The notes beneath the pieces were generated by a model that worked only from the letters and a program-made list of their open reading frames with translations, did no database searches and was not told the DNA's origin. DNA of 64,000 nucleotides, from positions 186,001 through 250,000 of the forward strand of contig NZ_JAGEPF010000003.1 of assembly GCF_017573465.1 (NCBI RefSeq), read 5' to 3'. Positions 1-12,000 of this stretch are shown here, one piece after another. Position 1 is the stretch's first letter; every line of letters starts with the position of its first letter. The position numbers and the translations under genes are program-made. Origin of the DNA: Actinomadura violacea. Lineage in GTDB: Bacteria > Actinomycetota > Actinomycetes > Streptosporangiales > Streptosporangiaceae.

Positions 1-3000
1 CCTTCTCGGCGGCCTCCGCGCTCATCCATTTCGACAGGACCGTCTGCAGGCGCACGGTGACGTTGGCGCGCAGGTCTCCGTCGGCGGGGACGTCCGCGAG
101 GGCGGCCTCGAGCCGGTCGAGTTCGGCGAGGAGCGGTTCGGTGCCGCCCTCCCCCCGGATCCGCGCCGCCAGGTGCCCGGCGAGAACCGCCGAGGACGGG
201 TAGTCGAAGACCAGCGTGGCGGGCAGCTTGAGGCCGGTGGCGGCGGTGAGCCGGTTGCGCAGTTCGACCGCCGTCAGGGAGTCGAAGCCGAGGTCGCGGA
301 ACGCGCGGCCGCCCGGGACGGCGTCGGCGGAGCGGTGGCCCAGCACGGCGGCGGCCTCGGCGCGCACCAGGTCGGCAAGCACCCGGTCCTGCTCGGCGCG
401 GGGCAGGCCGTCGAGCCGGGCGGCGAGGGCGTCACCCGCCTCGCCGGACGCCTCGTCGGCCTGGGCGCCGTCGGCGATGGCCCGCGCGACTTCGGGCAGG
501 TCGGCGATCAGCGGGCTGGGCCGGTGCAGGGTGAAGACCGGGGCGAACCGCGCCCAGTCGACGTCGGCGACCGTGATCAGACTCTCGCCGCCGTCCAGCA
601 CCTGGCCGAGTGCCCGGACCGCCGGCGCCGGGTCCATCACCCGCAGCCCGAGCCGCTGCAACTGGTCGCCGGCGTCGCCTTCGCCCATCCCGCCGCCGCC
701 CCACAGGCCCCAGGCGATCGACGTCGCGGGCAGCCCTCTGGCGCGGCGGCTCTCCGCCAGGCCGTCGAGGAAGGCATTGGCCGCCGCGTACCCGGGCAGG
801 CGCTGGCTTCCCCAGACCGCCGATCCCGAGGAGAACAGCACGAACGCGTCGAGGTCCAGGCCCGCGGTCAGCTCGTCCAGGTGCGCGGCGCTCACCGCCT
901 TCGCCGCCAGCAGCCCGGCCAGTTCCTCCACGCCCATGTCCTGGACGGCGGTCGTCTGACCGGTGCCGGCAGCATGGAAGACCGAGGTCAGCGGCGGCCC
1001 GCCCGCGGCGATCCGCTCCAGCAGCCCCGCCACTTGCGGCCGCCTGCCGGTGTCGCACGCGATCACCTCGACCGCCGTGCCGCGCTCGGCCAGCTCGGCG
1101 GCCAGCGCCGCCGCGCCGGACGCGCCGGGACCGGATCGGCTGACCAGCACCAGCCGGGCGGCGTCTCGTCCGGTCAGCCACCGGGCGACGTGCCCGCCGA
1201 CCCCACCGGTCCCGCCGGTCAGCAGCACGCTGCCACGCGGCACCCAGCGTCCCCCGCCGGCGGCAGGCCGCGGAGCCCGCACCAGCCTGCGCGCCATGAT
1301 TCCGGCGGTGCGGAGCGCGACCTGGTCCTCGGCGCCCGCGGCCAGGACCTCGCACAACCGTCCGGCCGTCCGCTCATTCCAGACCGGAGGCAGGTCGACC
1401 AGGCCGCCCCACCGGTCCGGATGCTCCAGGCCCGCGACCCGGCACAGCCCCCACACCTGGGCTTGGACCGCGCTGACCGCCGCCGTGTCCCCGGCGGCGA
1501 CCGCGCCCCGCGTCAGCACCCACAGCGGCGCTTCCACCCCGAGATCCCCGAGCGCCTGGACGAGCGCCAGCGTGGCCGACACGCCGCCCGCCACTCCCTC
1601 GACGCCCGCCGCTGGCCGCTCGTCCATCGCCAGCAGCGACACGATCCCGGCCACCCCGTCTGCGGGGACGGCCTGGGCTAGCAGGCCGGCGAGAGATCCG
1701 CGGTCGGCAGAACCCGAAGCCGCTTCGGTGACGATCACTTGCGCGTCCCGATCGGTCAGGGCGCGTTCACAACCGTCGACGAGTTCACGGGGCGTTAGGT
1801 CGTCTGCTGGGGCGATCAGCAGCCATGTGCCAGGCAGAACGACGGGGCCGGATTCGGAAACCGGGACCCAGGAGACCCGGTAGCGCCAATCTGACACCGC
1901 CGCCGTGTCCCGCTCTTGCCGTCGCCAGGACGCCAGCGCGGGCAGTACCTCGCTCAAGCGCTGGTCGTCGACGGCCAGTGCCTCGGCGAGGCCGGTTACG
2001 TCTCCGTCTTCGACCGCTGCCCAGAAGCCGGCTTCGGCGCCGTCGCCGCCTGTAGTGGTCGGCTGCGTGAGGGGTTCCGGCCAGAAGCGCTCGCGCTGGA
2101 ACGCATATGTCGGCAGATCGACCCGTTCACCGGCGGGAAGGACGCTTGTCCATTCCACGCTGGCGCCGGCCGTGTACGCCTCCGCCAGCGAGATCAGCAG
2201 CCGGTCGGCGCCGCCATCGTCCCGCCGGAGCGTCCCGATCGCCCTCGTCGCGGCCGAGTCGGACGTCACCGCCTCCAGAGTCTCAATGATCGGCGCGGTC
2301 AGGACCGGATGAGGCGAGGCCTCAATGAACATCCGGTTCCCTGCTTCGGCCAGCACCCGGATCGCCCGGTCGAACTCCACGGGCGCGCGCAGGCTCGCAT
2401 ACCAATAGGACGCGTCGAGTTCGGGCCCGTCCAGGAACTCCCCGGTCATCGCCGACACCATCGGCAGACGCGCCTGACCAGGGACGATGCCCTTCAGCAG
2501 GTCCACGATCTCTTGCTCGATCGCCTCCACCTGCGCGCTGTGGGAGGCGTAGTCGACCGGCAGCAACCGGGTGCGTACCGAGTCGGCCTCACACGCGGCA
2601 GCCAGTTCATTCAAGGCAGCGGGCTCACCGGACACCACGGTCGCCGCAGGGCCGTTCACCGCCGCGACCGACAGCCGCTCACCCCATGCCGTCAATCGCT
2701 CCCGCACTTTGCCGGCGGGCTCGGCAATCGACAGCATCCCGCCACGACCGGCTAGGACGGTCAGGGCCTTGCTGCGCAGCGCCACGACCTTGGCCGCCTC
2801 TTCCAAGCTCAGGATTCCGGCGGCGCAGGCGGCAGCGATCTCGCCCTGAGAGTGCCCGACCACCGCATCCGGCTGCACGCCTGCCGCTTCCCACACCGCC
2901 GCGAGCGACACCATGACCGCCCATAGCGCGGGCTGGACGACGTCGGCCGTCTCCAGAGCCGGAGCGCCGTCAACTCCATCTAGGACGTCTTGTAGCGACC

Positions 3001-6000
3001 AATCGACATAGGGCGCGAGAGCCGCTGCGCATTCGGCCAACCGTGCGGCGAACACGGGCGAAGCAGCCGCCACCTCGCGTCCCATCCCGATCCACTGCGA
3101 ACCCTGACCGGGGAACACGAACACCACCCGGCCCGCGTCACCCGCCACGCCGCTCACCACACCGGCGGCGGGCTCACCCGCCGCCACCGCAGACAGCCCT
3201 CCCAGCAGTTCGACAGGGCCATCGCCGGTGACGACTGCTCGATGCTCGAAAGCCGAACGCGTCGTGACCAGCGACCAACCAACGTCCGCCGGGTCGAGGT
3301 CGAGGCTGGCCATCACGAACTCGCGCAGCCGACCCGCCTGCGCCGCCAACCCGCCACCGGTACGCGCCGACAGCGGCCACACAGCCGGCCCGCCCGTCAG
3401 CACTGGCACCGGACGTTCACTGACCTCGGGGACACCGTCTGAGGTCGGAGCGGGTGCTTCTTCGAGGATGATGTGCGCGTTGGTCCCGCTGATTCCGAAG
3501 GCGGAGACTCCGACGCGGTGCGGCTCCTCGTCGGAGTTCCACGGCACTGCTTCGCTCAGCAGCCGCACCGCACCGGACGACCAGTCCACATGCGGTGTCG
3601 GCTCGTCCGCGTGCAGCGTGCGCGGCAGTTCTCGATGCTGGAGCGCCAGGACGGTCTTAATGACCCCGGCCACTCCTGCGGCTTGCTGAGCATGCCCGAT
3701 GTTCGACTTGATCGATCCGAGCCACAGCGGTTTGTCGTCCGGCCGGTCCTGCCCATAGGTCACCAGCAAGGCCTGTGCTTCGATCGGATCCCCGAGCGTG
3801 GTGCCGGTGCCGTGGCCTTCCACGGCGTCGACGTCGGTGGCCGACAGTCGGGCATTGGCCAGGGCGGCGCGGATGACTCGCTGCTGCGACGGCCCATTAG
3901 GAGCCGTCAACCCGTTGGACGCGCCGTCCTGGTTGATCGCACTGCCCCGCACGACCGCCAGCACCGGATGCCCATTGCGGAGCGCGTCCGACAGGCGTTC
4001 CACCAGCACCATGCCCGCCCCCTCAGCCAACCCCATCCCGTCCGCCGACGCACCGAACGCCTTGCAACGCCCATCGGCCGCCAACACCCGCTGCCGCGAG
4101 AACCCCACGAACTCCGCAGGATCGGCCATCACCGCCACACCACCGGCCAGAGCCATCCCGCACTCCCCCGAGCGCACCGCCTGACACGCCAGATGCAACG
4201 CCACCAGCGACGATGAGCACGCCGTGTCCACCGTCACCGCAGGGCCTTCCAAGCCCAGCACATACGACACCCGACCGGAGATCACGCTGGGCACGTTTCC
4301 GGTGATCAGGTGGCCCTCGGAGCCCTCCGTCCCGACGCTCTGCGCCAGGTAGCCGGACGGCGAGGCGCCGGCGAACACTCCGGTGGAGGTTCCGCGCAGC
4401 GACAGCGGATCGATGCCCGCACGCTCCAACGCCTCCCACGCCGTCTCCAACAGCAACCGCTGCTGCGGATCCATCGCCAAGGCCTCACGCGGACTGATCC
4501 CAAAGAACCCCGGATCGAATTCACCGGCCCCGAACACGAATCCTCCCTGGCTCGTGTAGGAGGTTCCGGGGTGGTCGGGGTCGGGGTCGAACAGCCCGGT
4601 AACGTCCCAGCCCCTGTCGGCGGGGAAGTCGCAGACGGCGTCGCCGCCGGAGGCGAGCAGATCCCAGAGCTGCTCGGGTGCGTTCACGCCGCCGGGGAAC
4701 CGGCAGCCCATGCCCACGATGGCGATCGGCTCACCGGACGCCGCGGCCTGCACCGGGACGGCCGGAGCGGCGTCGGCGACCCCCAGCAGCCGGCCGGTGA
4801 TCTGGCGGGCCAGCGCTTGCGGGGACGGGTAGTCGAACACGGCTGTCGAGGGCAGCTTCAGGCCCGTCTCGGCGTTCAGCCGATTGCGGAGCTCGACGGC
4901 GGTGAGCGAATCGAAACCCATATCGCGGAACGCCCGCGTCGCCCCCACCTCATCCGGCGACGCATGCCCCAACACCGCCGCCGCGTGCACCCGAACCAGG
5001 TCTGCGACCACCCTTTCCCGTTCCGCCGGAGTGGCTGAGGCCAGCCGCGCGGCCAGTTCACCCTTCGGCTCGGCGGGGGCATCGATGGCCAGTCCCGCCA
5101 CTTCGGGGATCTGGTCGAGTAGCGGCCAGGCCCGTACTGCCGTGAACACCGGCGCGAACTGCGTCCAGTCGACGTCCGCGACGGCGAGGAAGGTCTCGTC
5201 GTCGGCGAGCACCTGGCCGAGCGCGGCCAGGGCGGGCGCCGGTCTCATGAACTTCATTCCTTGCCGGAGCAGCCAGGTGACGCTTCTGGGCAGGTCGAGC
5301 TCCGCGGTCACGTCTTGCCGGGTGTCCCAGACGCCCCACGCCACCGAAGTCGCGGGCAGCCCACGGGACCGCCGCTCCAAGGCCAGCGCATCCAAATGAG
5401 CGTTAGCCGCCGCATAAGCGCCGTGGTCACTGCTCCCCCAGGTCGCGGCGATCGAGGAGAACAGAACGAACGCGTCGAGATCCCGATCGGCGGTCAGCTC
5501 GTCCAGCCAGCGCGCGCCATCGACCTTGGCCGCCAAGCCTGCGGCCAGCTCCGGCAGATCGGTGCGGTCGAGCGGGAGCCGGTCGCCACCGACCGCCGCG
5601 TGGATCACCGTGCGCAGCGGCGGCGCGGCCATCTCGATCCAGTCCAGGAGGTCCACCACCTGGTCCCGTTCCGCGACGTCGCAGGCCAGTAGGCTGACTC
5701 CGGTACCGGACGCGGCGAGCTTCGCCGCCAGCCCGGCCGCGCCCGGCATGCCCGGTCCACGCCGGCTGGTCAGCACGACGTTCGAGGCTCCGGACCCGGT
5801 TAGCCACTCCGCCAAGTACGGGCCGATTCCGCCGGTCGCGCCGGTCGCCAGCACGGTTCCGCGCAGTTCCCGCCGCGTCCGGTCACGCCTGGGCACGGCG
5901 CGCACCAGCCGGCGGGCCAGGATGCCCGACGGCCGCACCGCGACCTGGTCCTCACCGCAACCCGCCAGCACAGCGCACAACCGGGCAGCCGCCCGATCGT

Positions 6001-9000
6001 CCAGGACCGGCGGCAGGTCGATCAGGCCGCCCCACCGGTCCGGGTGTTCGAGGCCCGCGACCCGTCCCAACCCCCAGGCCTGCGCTTGGACGGGGCTGGT
6101 CGGTGCCTCACCGGGGCCGGCGGCGACGGCACCGGACGTCACCACCCACAGCGGCGCCTCGATACCGGCGTCGCCCAGTGCCTGCAGAAGAAGCATCGTT
6201 CCGGCGAGCCCGGCGGGCACCGCCGGGTAAGCGGCGAGGCGGCGCTCTTCCAAGGCCAGCAGCGACACCACTCCGGCCGCGGGCGACTCGGGCAGCAGGT
6301 GGCCGAGACGGGCCGCCAGCGCCGCGCGGTCCAGATCGTCCGGCCCGACGTCGGCCACGGTGACCTGGGCTCCCCTGCCGGTGAGCGCCCGGACGCACCC
6401 GTTCACGAATGCGTCGTCAGTGCGCCCGGCCGGAGCGAGCAGCAGCCAGGTGCCAGAGAGCGGGGCGGCAGCCGGTTCGGTCACCGCCTGCCAGGACACC
6501 CGGTACCGCCAGTCCGCGACCGCCGCCTCGTCCCGCTCTCGGCGCCGCCACGCAGCCAGCGCGGGCAGCACCTCGCCGAGCCGCCGCCCGTCCACTGCCA
6601 GCGCATCGGCCAGGCCGGTCAGGTCGCCGCCTTCGACGGCCGCCCAGAACCGGGCCTCTCCCGCCGTCCCGGCACCGTCCGCGCCGGGCGGCCGGAGAAG
6701 GGATTGCGGAATCTCCGGCCAGTAGCGTTGATGCTGGAAGGCGTAGGTCGGCAGGCTCACGCGCCGTCCGGCGGGCAGGACGGCCGTCCAGTCGACGTGC
6801 GTCCCGCCGGTGTGGGCTTCGGCCAGCGAGGTCATCAGCCGGGACGCTCCGCCGTCGTCGCGGCGCAACGTCCCGATCACGGCGGCCTCATCGTCGAGCG
6901 TGTCGCTGATCGCGGCGGTCAGGACGGGGTGCGGCGAGACCTCCACGAAGACCTGGTGCCCCGCCTCGCCCAAGGCCCGGACGGCGCGATCGAACTCCAC
7001 CGTCGTGCGCAGGCTCGCGTACCAGTAGGACGGGTCGAGTTCGGGACCGTCGAGGAATTCGCCGGTCATCGCCGACACCATCGGCACCCGGCTCTGACCA
7101 GGGGCAATGCCGGACAGTGCGCTCACGATCTCCTCGCGCAGGGTTTCGACCTGTGCGTTGTGCGAGGCGTAGTCCACCGGCAGGAGACGGGTGCGCACAC
7201 CGTCGGCCGCATACACAGCGGCAAGTTCCTCCAAGGCGTCCGGCTCACCTGAAACGACCGTCGCCGCAGGTCCGTTCACCGCCGCGACCGACAGCCGCTC
7301 GCCCCATTCCGCGAGCCGCTCCCGCACCTTGCCGGCGTCGTCAGCGACCGACAGCATCCCGCCACGACCGGCGAGGACGGTCAGCGCCTTGCTCCGCAGC
7401 GCCACGACCTTCGCCGCATCTTCCAGCGACAAGATTCCGGCCACGCAGGCGGCGGCGATCTCGCCTTGCGAATGCCCGATCACGGCGTCCGGCCGGACCC
7501 CAGCCGCCTCCCACACCGCCGCCAGCGACACCATCACCGCCCATAGCGCGGGCTGGACGACGTCGGCCGTCTCCAGCCCAGGCGCACCATCGGCCCCGGC
7601 CAAGACGTCCTGCAACGACCAGTCCACGAAGGGCGCCAGCGCCTCCGCGCACTCGGCCAGCTTCGCCGCGAACACCGGAGAGGACGCGGCGAGCTCGCGT
7701 CCCATCCCGACCCATTGCGACCCTTGACCGGGGAACACGAACACCACCCGGCCAGCGTCGCCCGCCACACCCGACACCACCCCGGCAGCGGGTTCACCTG
7801 CCGCAACCGCAGTCAGCCCGGCGAGCAACCCGCCCTGGCCATCACCCACCACCACGGCGCGATGATCGAAAGCCGAACGCGTCGTGACCAGCGACCACGC
7901 CACGTCTGCCGGGTCCAGGGCAGGGCGCGACGCCACGAACTCGCGCAGCCGTCCCGCCTGCGCCGCCAACCCGCCGGCGGTACGCGCGGACACCACCCAA
8001 CTCGTCGCTTGAGCGTCCGCCAGTACGGGCACCAAGTCGTCGTCCAGCCCGGGCGCAGACTCCTCGGCGGCCTCCTCGATGATCACGTGGGCGTTGGTCC
8101 CGCTGACGCCGAAGGCCGACACCGCGGCCCGTCGCGGATGGGCGTTCGCCGACCAAGGACGCGGCTCGGTGAGCAGCCGCACCTGACCGGCGGCCCAGTC
8201 CACGTGCGGGGACGGCTCGTCGACGTGAAGCGTGCGGGGCAGTCGCCGATGCCGGAGGGCCAGGACGGTCTTGATGACGCCGGCGATTCCGGCGGCCGCT
8301 CCCGTGTGGCCGATGTTCGACTTCACCGATCCGAGCCACAGCGGCCGGTCGTCGGGACGGTCCTGCCCGTACGTCGCCAGCAGCGCCTGCGCCTCGATCG
8401 GGTCGCCGAGCGTGGTGCCGGTGCCGTGGGCTTCCACCATGTCGACCTGGTCGGCGGCGACCTGGGCGTTGGCCAGCGCCGCCCGGATGACCCTCTGCTG
8501 GGACGGCCCGTTCGGGGCGGTCAGGCCGTTGGACGCGCCGTCCTGGTTGATGGCGCTGCCTCGCAAGACGGCGAGGACTTGGTGCCCGTTCCGCTGCGCG
8601 TCCGACAGCCGCTCCAGCAGGACCATGCCTGCGCCTTCGCCCCAGCCGATACCGTCGGCAGCGGCGGCGAACGGCTTGCAGCGCCCGTCGGCGGCCATGC
8701 CCTGCTGGTGCGAGAACTCCGCGAACGCGCCGGGTGTGACCAGGACGGCCACACCGCCCGCGAGGGCGAGCGTGCACTCGCCGGACCGCAACGACTGACA
8801 GGCCAGATGCAGTGCCACCAGCGACGACGAGCACGCCGTATCCACCGTCACCGCCGGACCTTCCAGGCCCAGCGTGTACGCCACCCGTCCGGAGATCACC
8901 GCCGTGAGGCCGCCGGTGAGCTGGTATCCGGCCGCTTCCGGGCTGTCGGTGCTGTAGCCGGAGAAGGCCGCCCCGGCGAACACACCGGTTGCGGAGCCTC

Positions 9001-12000
9001 GCAGCGACTCGGGATCGATGCCTGCCTGTTCGAGCACTTCCCAGGAGGTCTCCAGCAGCATGCGCTGCTGGGGGTCCATGGCCAGGGCCTCGCGCGGGCT
9101 GATGCCGAAGAACCCCGCGTCGAACCCGGCCGCGTCGTACACGAAACCGCCCTGGCGTGTGTACCGCACGCCGTCGGACAAGCCCGCGCCGGACAATTCC
9201 TCAAGAATTTCCCAGCCGCGGTCCTGCGGGAATCCTGAAATGGCGTCCGTTCCGTCCGCCACCAGATCCCACAAACCATCGGGGTCCGTGATGCCGCCCG
9301 GGTATCGGCAGCTCATCCCGACGATCGCGATCGGCTCATCGGATGCGGCGGCCACCACTTGTACCGAACCCGTGGAAACCGGGTCGCCCAGCAACTCGCT
9401 GCGCAGCAACCGCGCCACCGCCCGCGCGGTCGGGTAGTCGAACACGAGCGTGGACGGCAATGCCAACCCGGACACGGTCCGCAGCCGGTTCCGCAGCTCC
9501 ACCGCCGTCAACGAATCGAAACCCAGCTCCTTGAACGCCCGCCCCGGCTCCACCGCGTCCGCTGAGGCATGACCCAGCACCGCCGCCGCCTCAGCCCGCA
9601 CCACATCGACCAGCAACCGATCCTGATCGGTTCGAGACAGCCCCGCCAACCGCTGGGTCAACGGCGACTCCGCGCCCTCGACCACCGCCCCGGTCGACGC
9701 CAGCACTTGCCCAACCTCCGGCAAGCTGGAGATCAGCGGACTGGGCCGATGCAGCGTGAACACCGGGACGAACCGGGTCCAGTCCACATCGGCGACCACC
9801 ACAGAGCACTCGCCGCCGTCCAGCACCTGCCCCAGCGCCTTCACCGCCACAGCCGGGTCCATCACGCGCATGCCGAGCCGTTGCAGTTGGTCTCCGCTCT
9901 CGCCGGAGCCCATACCACCGCCGCCCCACAAACCCCACGCCAACGACGACCCGACCAAGCCTTTTGCTCGCCGGCTCTCCGCCAAACCGTCCAGGAACGC
10001 ATTGGCCGCCGCGTATCCCGCCAGCCCACCGCTTCCCCAGATGGCGGCGCCGGACGAGAACATCACGAACGCGTCCAGGTCCATGCCGGCCGTCAACTCG
10101 TCCAGCAGCGCCGCACCCGTAACCTTCGCGGACAGCACGGCGGCCAGATCGTTCACGGTGGTCTGCTCGACCAGCGCGCCGTCCCCGATGCCCGCCGCGT
10201 GGATCACCGACGTCAGTGACGGTCCGCTCCGGCCGATCCAGGCCAGCAGCTCGGCCACGTCGGCCCTGCGGGCGGTGTCGCAGGCGACCACCTCGACCGT
10301 GCTTCCGGCGGCGGCCAGTTCCGCCGCCAACATGGCGGTGCCGGACGCCCGCGCACCAGACCTACTGGTCAGCACGATTCGCCGCGCATCTCGACCCGTC
10401 AGCCAGTGGGCGACATGCCCGCCTGCCGCACCCGTTCCGCCGGTCACCAGCACGGTGCCGCCGGGCGTCCACTGCGCCCCGATCCGCGGCTGCGGAGCCC
10501 GCACCAGCCGTCGCGCCATGACCCCGGCGGGACGGATCGCCACCTGATCCTCACCGCATCCGGCCAGCAGCATGCACAGCCGGCTCGCAGCCCGCTCGTC
10601 CAGGACCTCGGGCACGTCGACCAGGCCGCCCCACCGATCGGGGACCTCCAGTCCCACGACCCGGCCGAGCCCCCATGCCTGTGCCTGTACCGCGCCGACG
10701 GGCGCCTCGTCCGTCCCGACCGTCACCGCGCCGCGCGTCACCATCCACAGTCGGCCGCCGATCTCCGCGTCGAGCAGCGCCTGCACCAGGGCCAGCGATC
10801 CCGCCAGTCCCCCGGCCACCGTCGGGAACCGCTCCACCGATCCCTCGTCCAGCGCCAGCAGTGACACCACTCCGGCCACGTCGGCTCGTGCGGTTTCGGT
10901 TCCTTCCCCTGTCGCGGCAGCGTTATCGGCCAGGGCCTTGGTGAGGCAGGCGGCGAGTGCCGTCCGGTCCAGTTCTCCGGCAGGAACCGCGACGGTCACC
11001 ACGTGCGCGCCATGCGCAGTCAGAGCTTGAACGCACCCGGCGCCCACCTCTTCGGCGGCCTGTCGGGCGGGGAGCACAACAAGCCACGTGCCGGACAGGA
11101 CCGCTGGAGCGGTGTCGGCGACCGGGACCCAGGAGATGCGATAACGCCAGTCCGCAGTCGCCGCCCCGTCCCTCTCCCGCCGCCACCAGGCGGCGAGGGC
11201 GGGCAGCACTTCGCCTAGCTGCTGCCCGCCGACGTCCAGCGCGTCGGCGAGACCGGACACGTCGCCGCCTTCAACGGCCGTCCAGAAACGGGACTCGGCG
11301 CCCGCCCGGTTGCCCTTCGCCGACTGCGCGAGAAGGGACGCCGAGACGTTAGGCCAGTAGCGCTGTTGCTGGAAGGCGTACGTGGGGAGTTCGACCTTCT
11401 GCCCGGCGGGCAGCACGGTCGTCCAGTCCACCGACGCGCCCTGCACATGTGCCTCGGCCAGCGACGACACCAAACGGTCGGCTCCACCGTCATCACGCCG
11501 TAGTGTCCCGACCACTGCGGCCGGGCCTTCGGCCCCTGAAGCCTCCAGCGTGTCGGTGATCGCCGAGACCAGCACCGGATGCGGCGAAGTCTCCACGAAC
11601 ACCCGATGCCCGGCCTCACCTAGCACCCGAACTGCCCGATCGAACTCCACCGTCGCGCGCAGGCTGGCGTACCAGTACGACGCGTCGAGTTCAGGGCCGT
11701 CCAGGAACTCGCCGGTCATCGCCGACACCATCGGCACGCGCGCCCGACCAGGGACGATGCCCTCCAGTACAGCCAGGATCTCGTCCTTAAGCCCTTCGAT
11801 CTGGGCGTGGTGCGAGGCATAGTCGACCGGCAGGAGACGATTACGGACGTCCTGGGCTGCGCAGAGCGTGGCAAGCTCTGCCAAGGCGTCCGGCTCGCCG
11901 GACACCACCGTCGCCGAAGGACCGTTCACCGCCGCGACCGACAGCCGCTCACCCCATTCCGACAGCCGCTCCCGTACCTTGTCGGCGGGTTCGGCGATCG

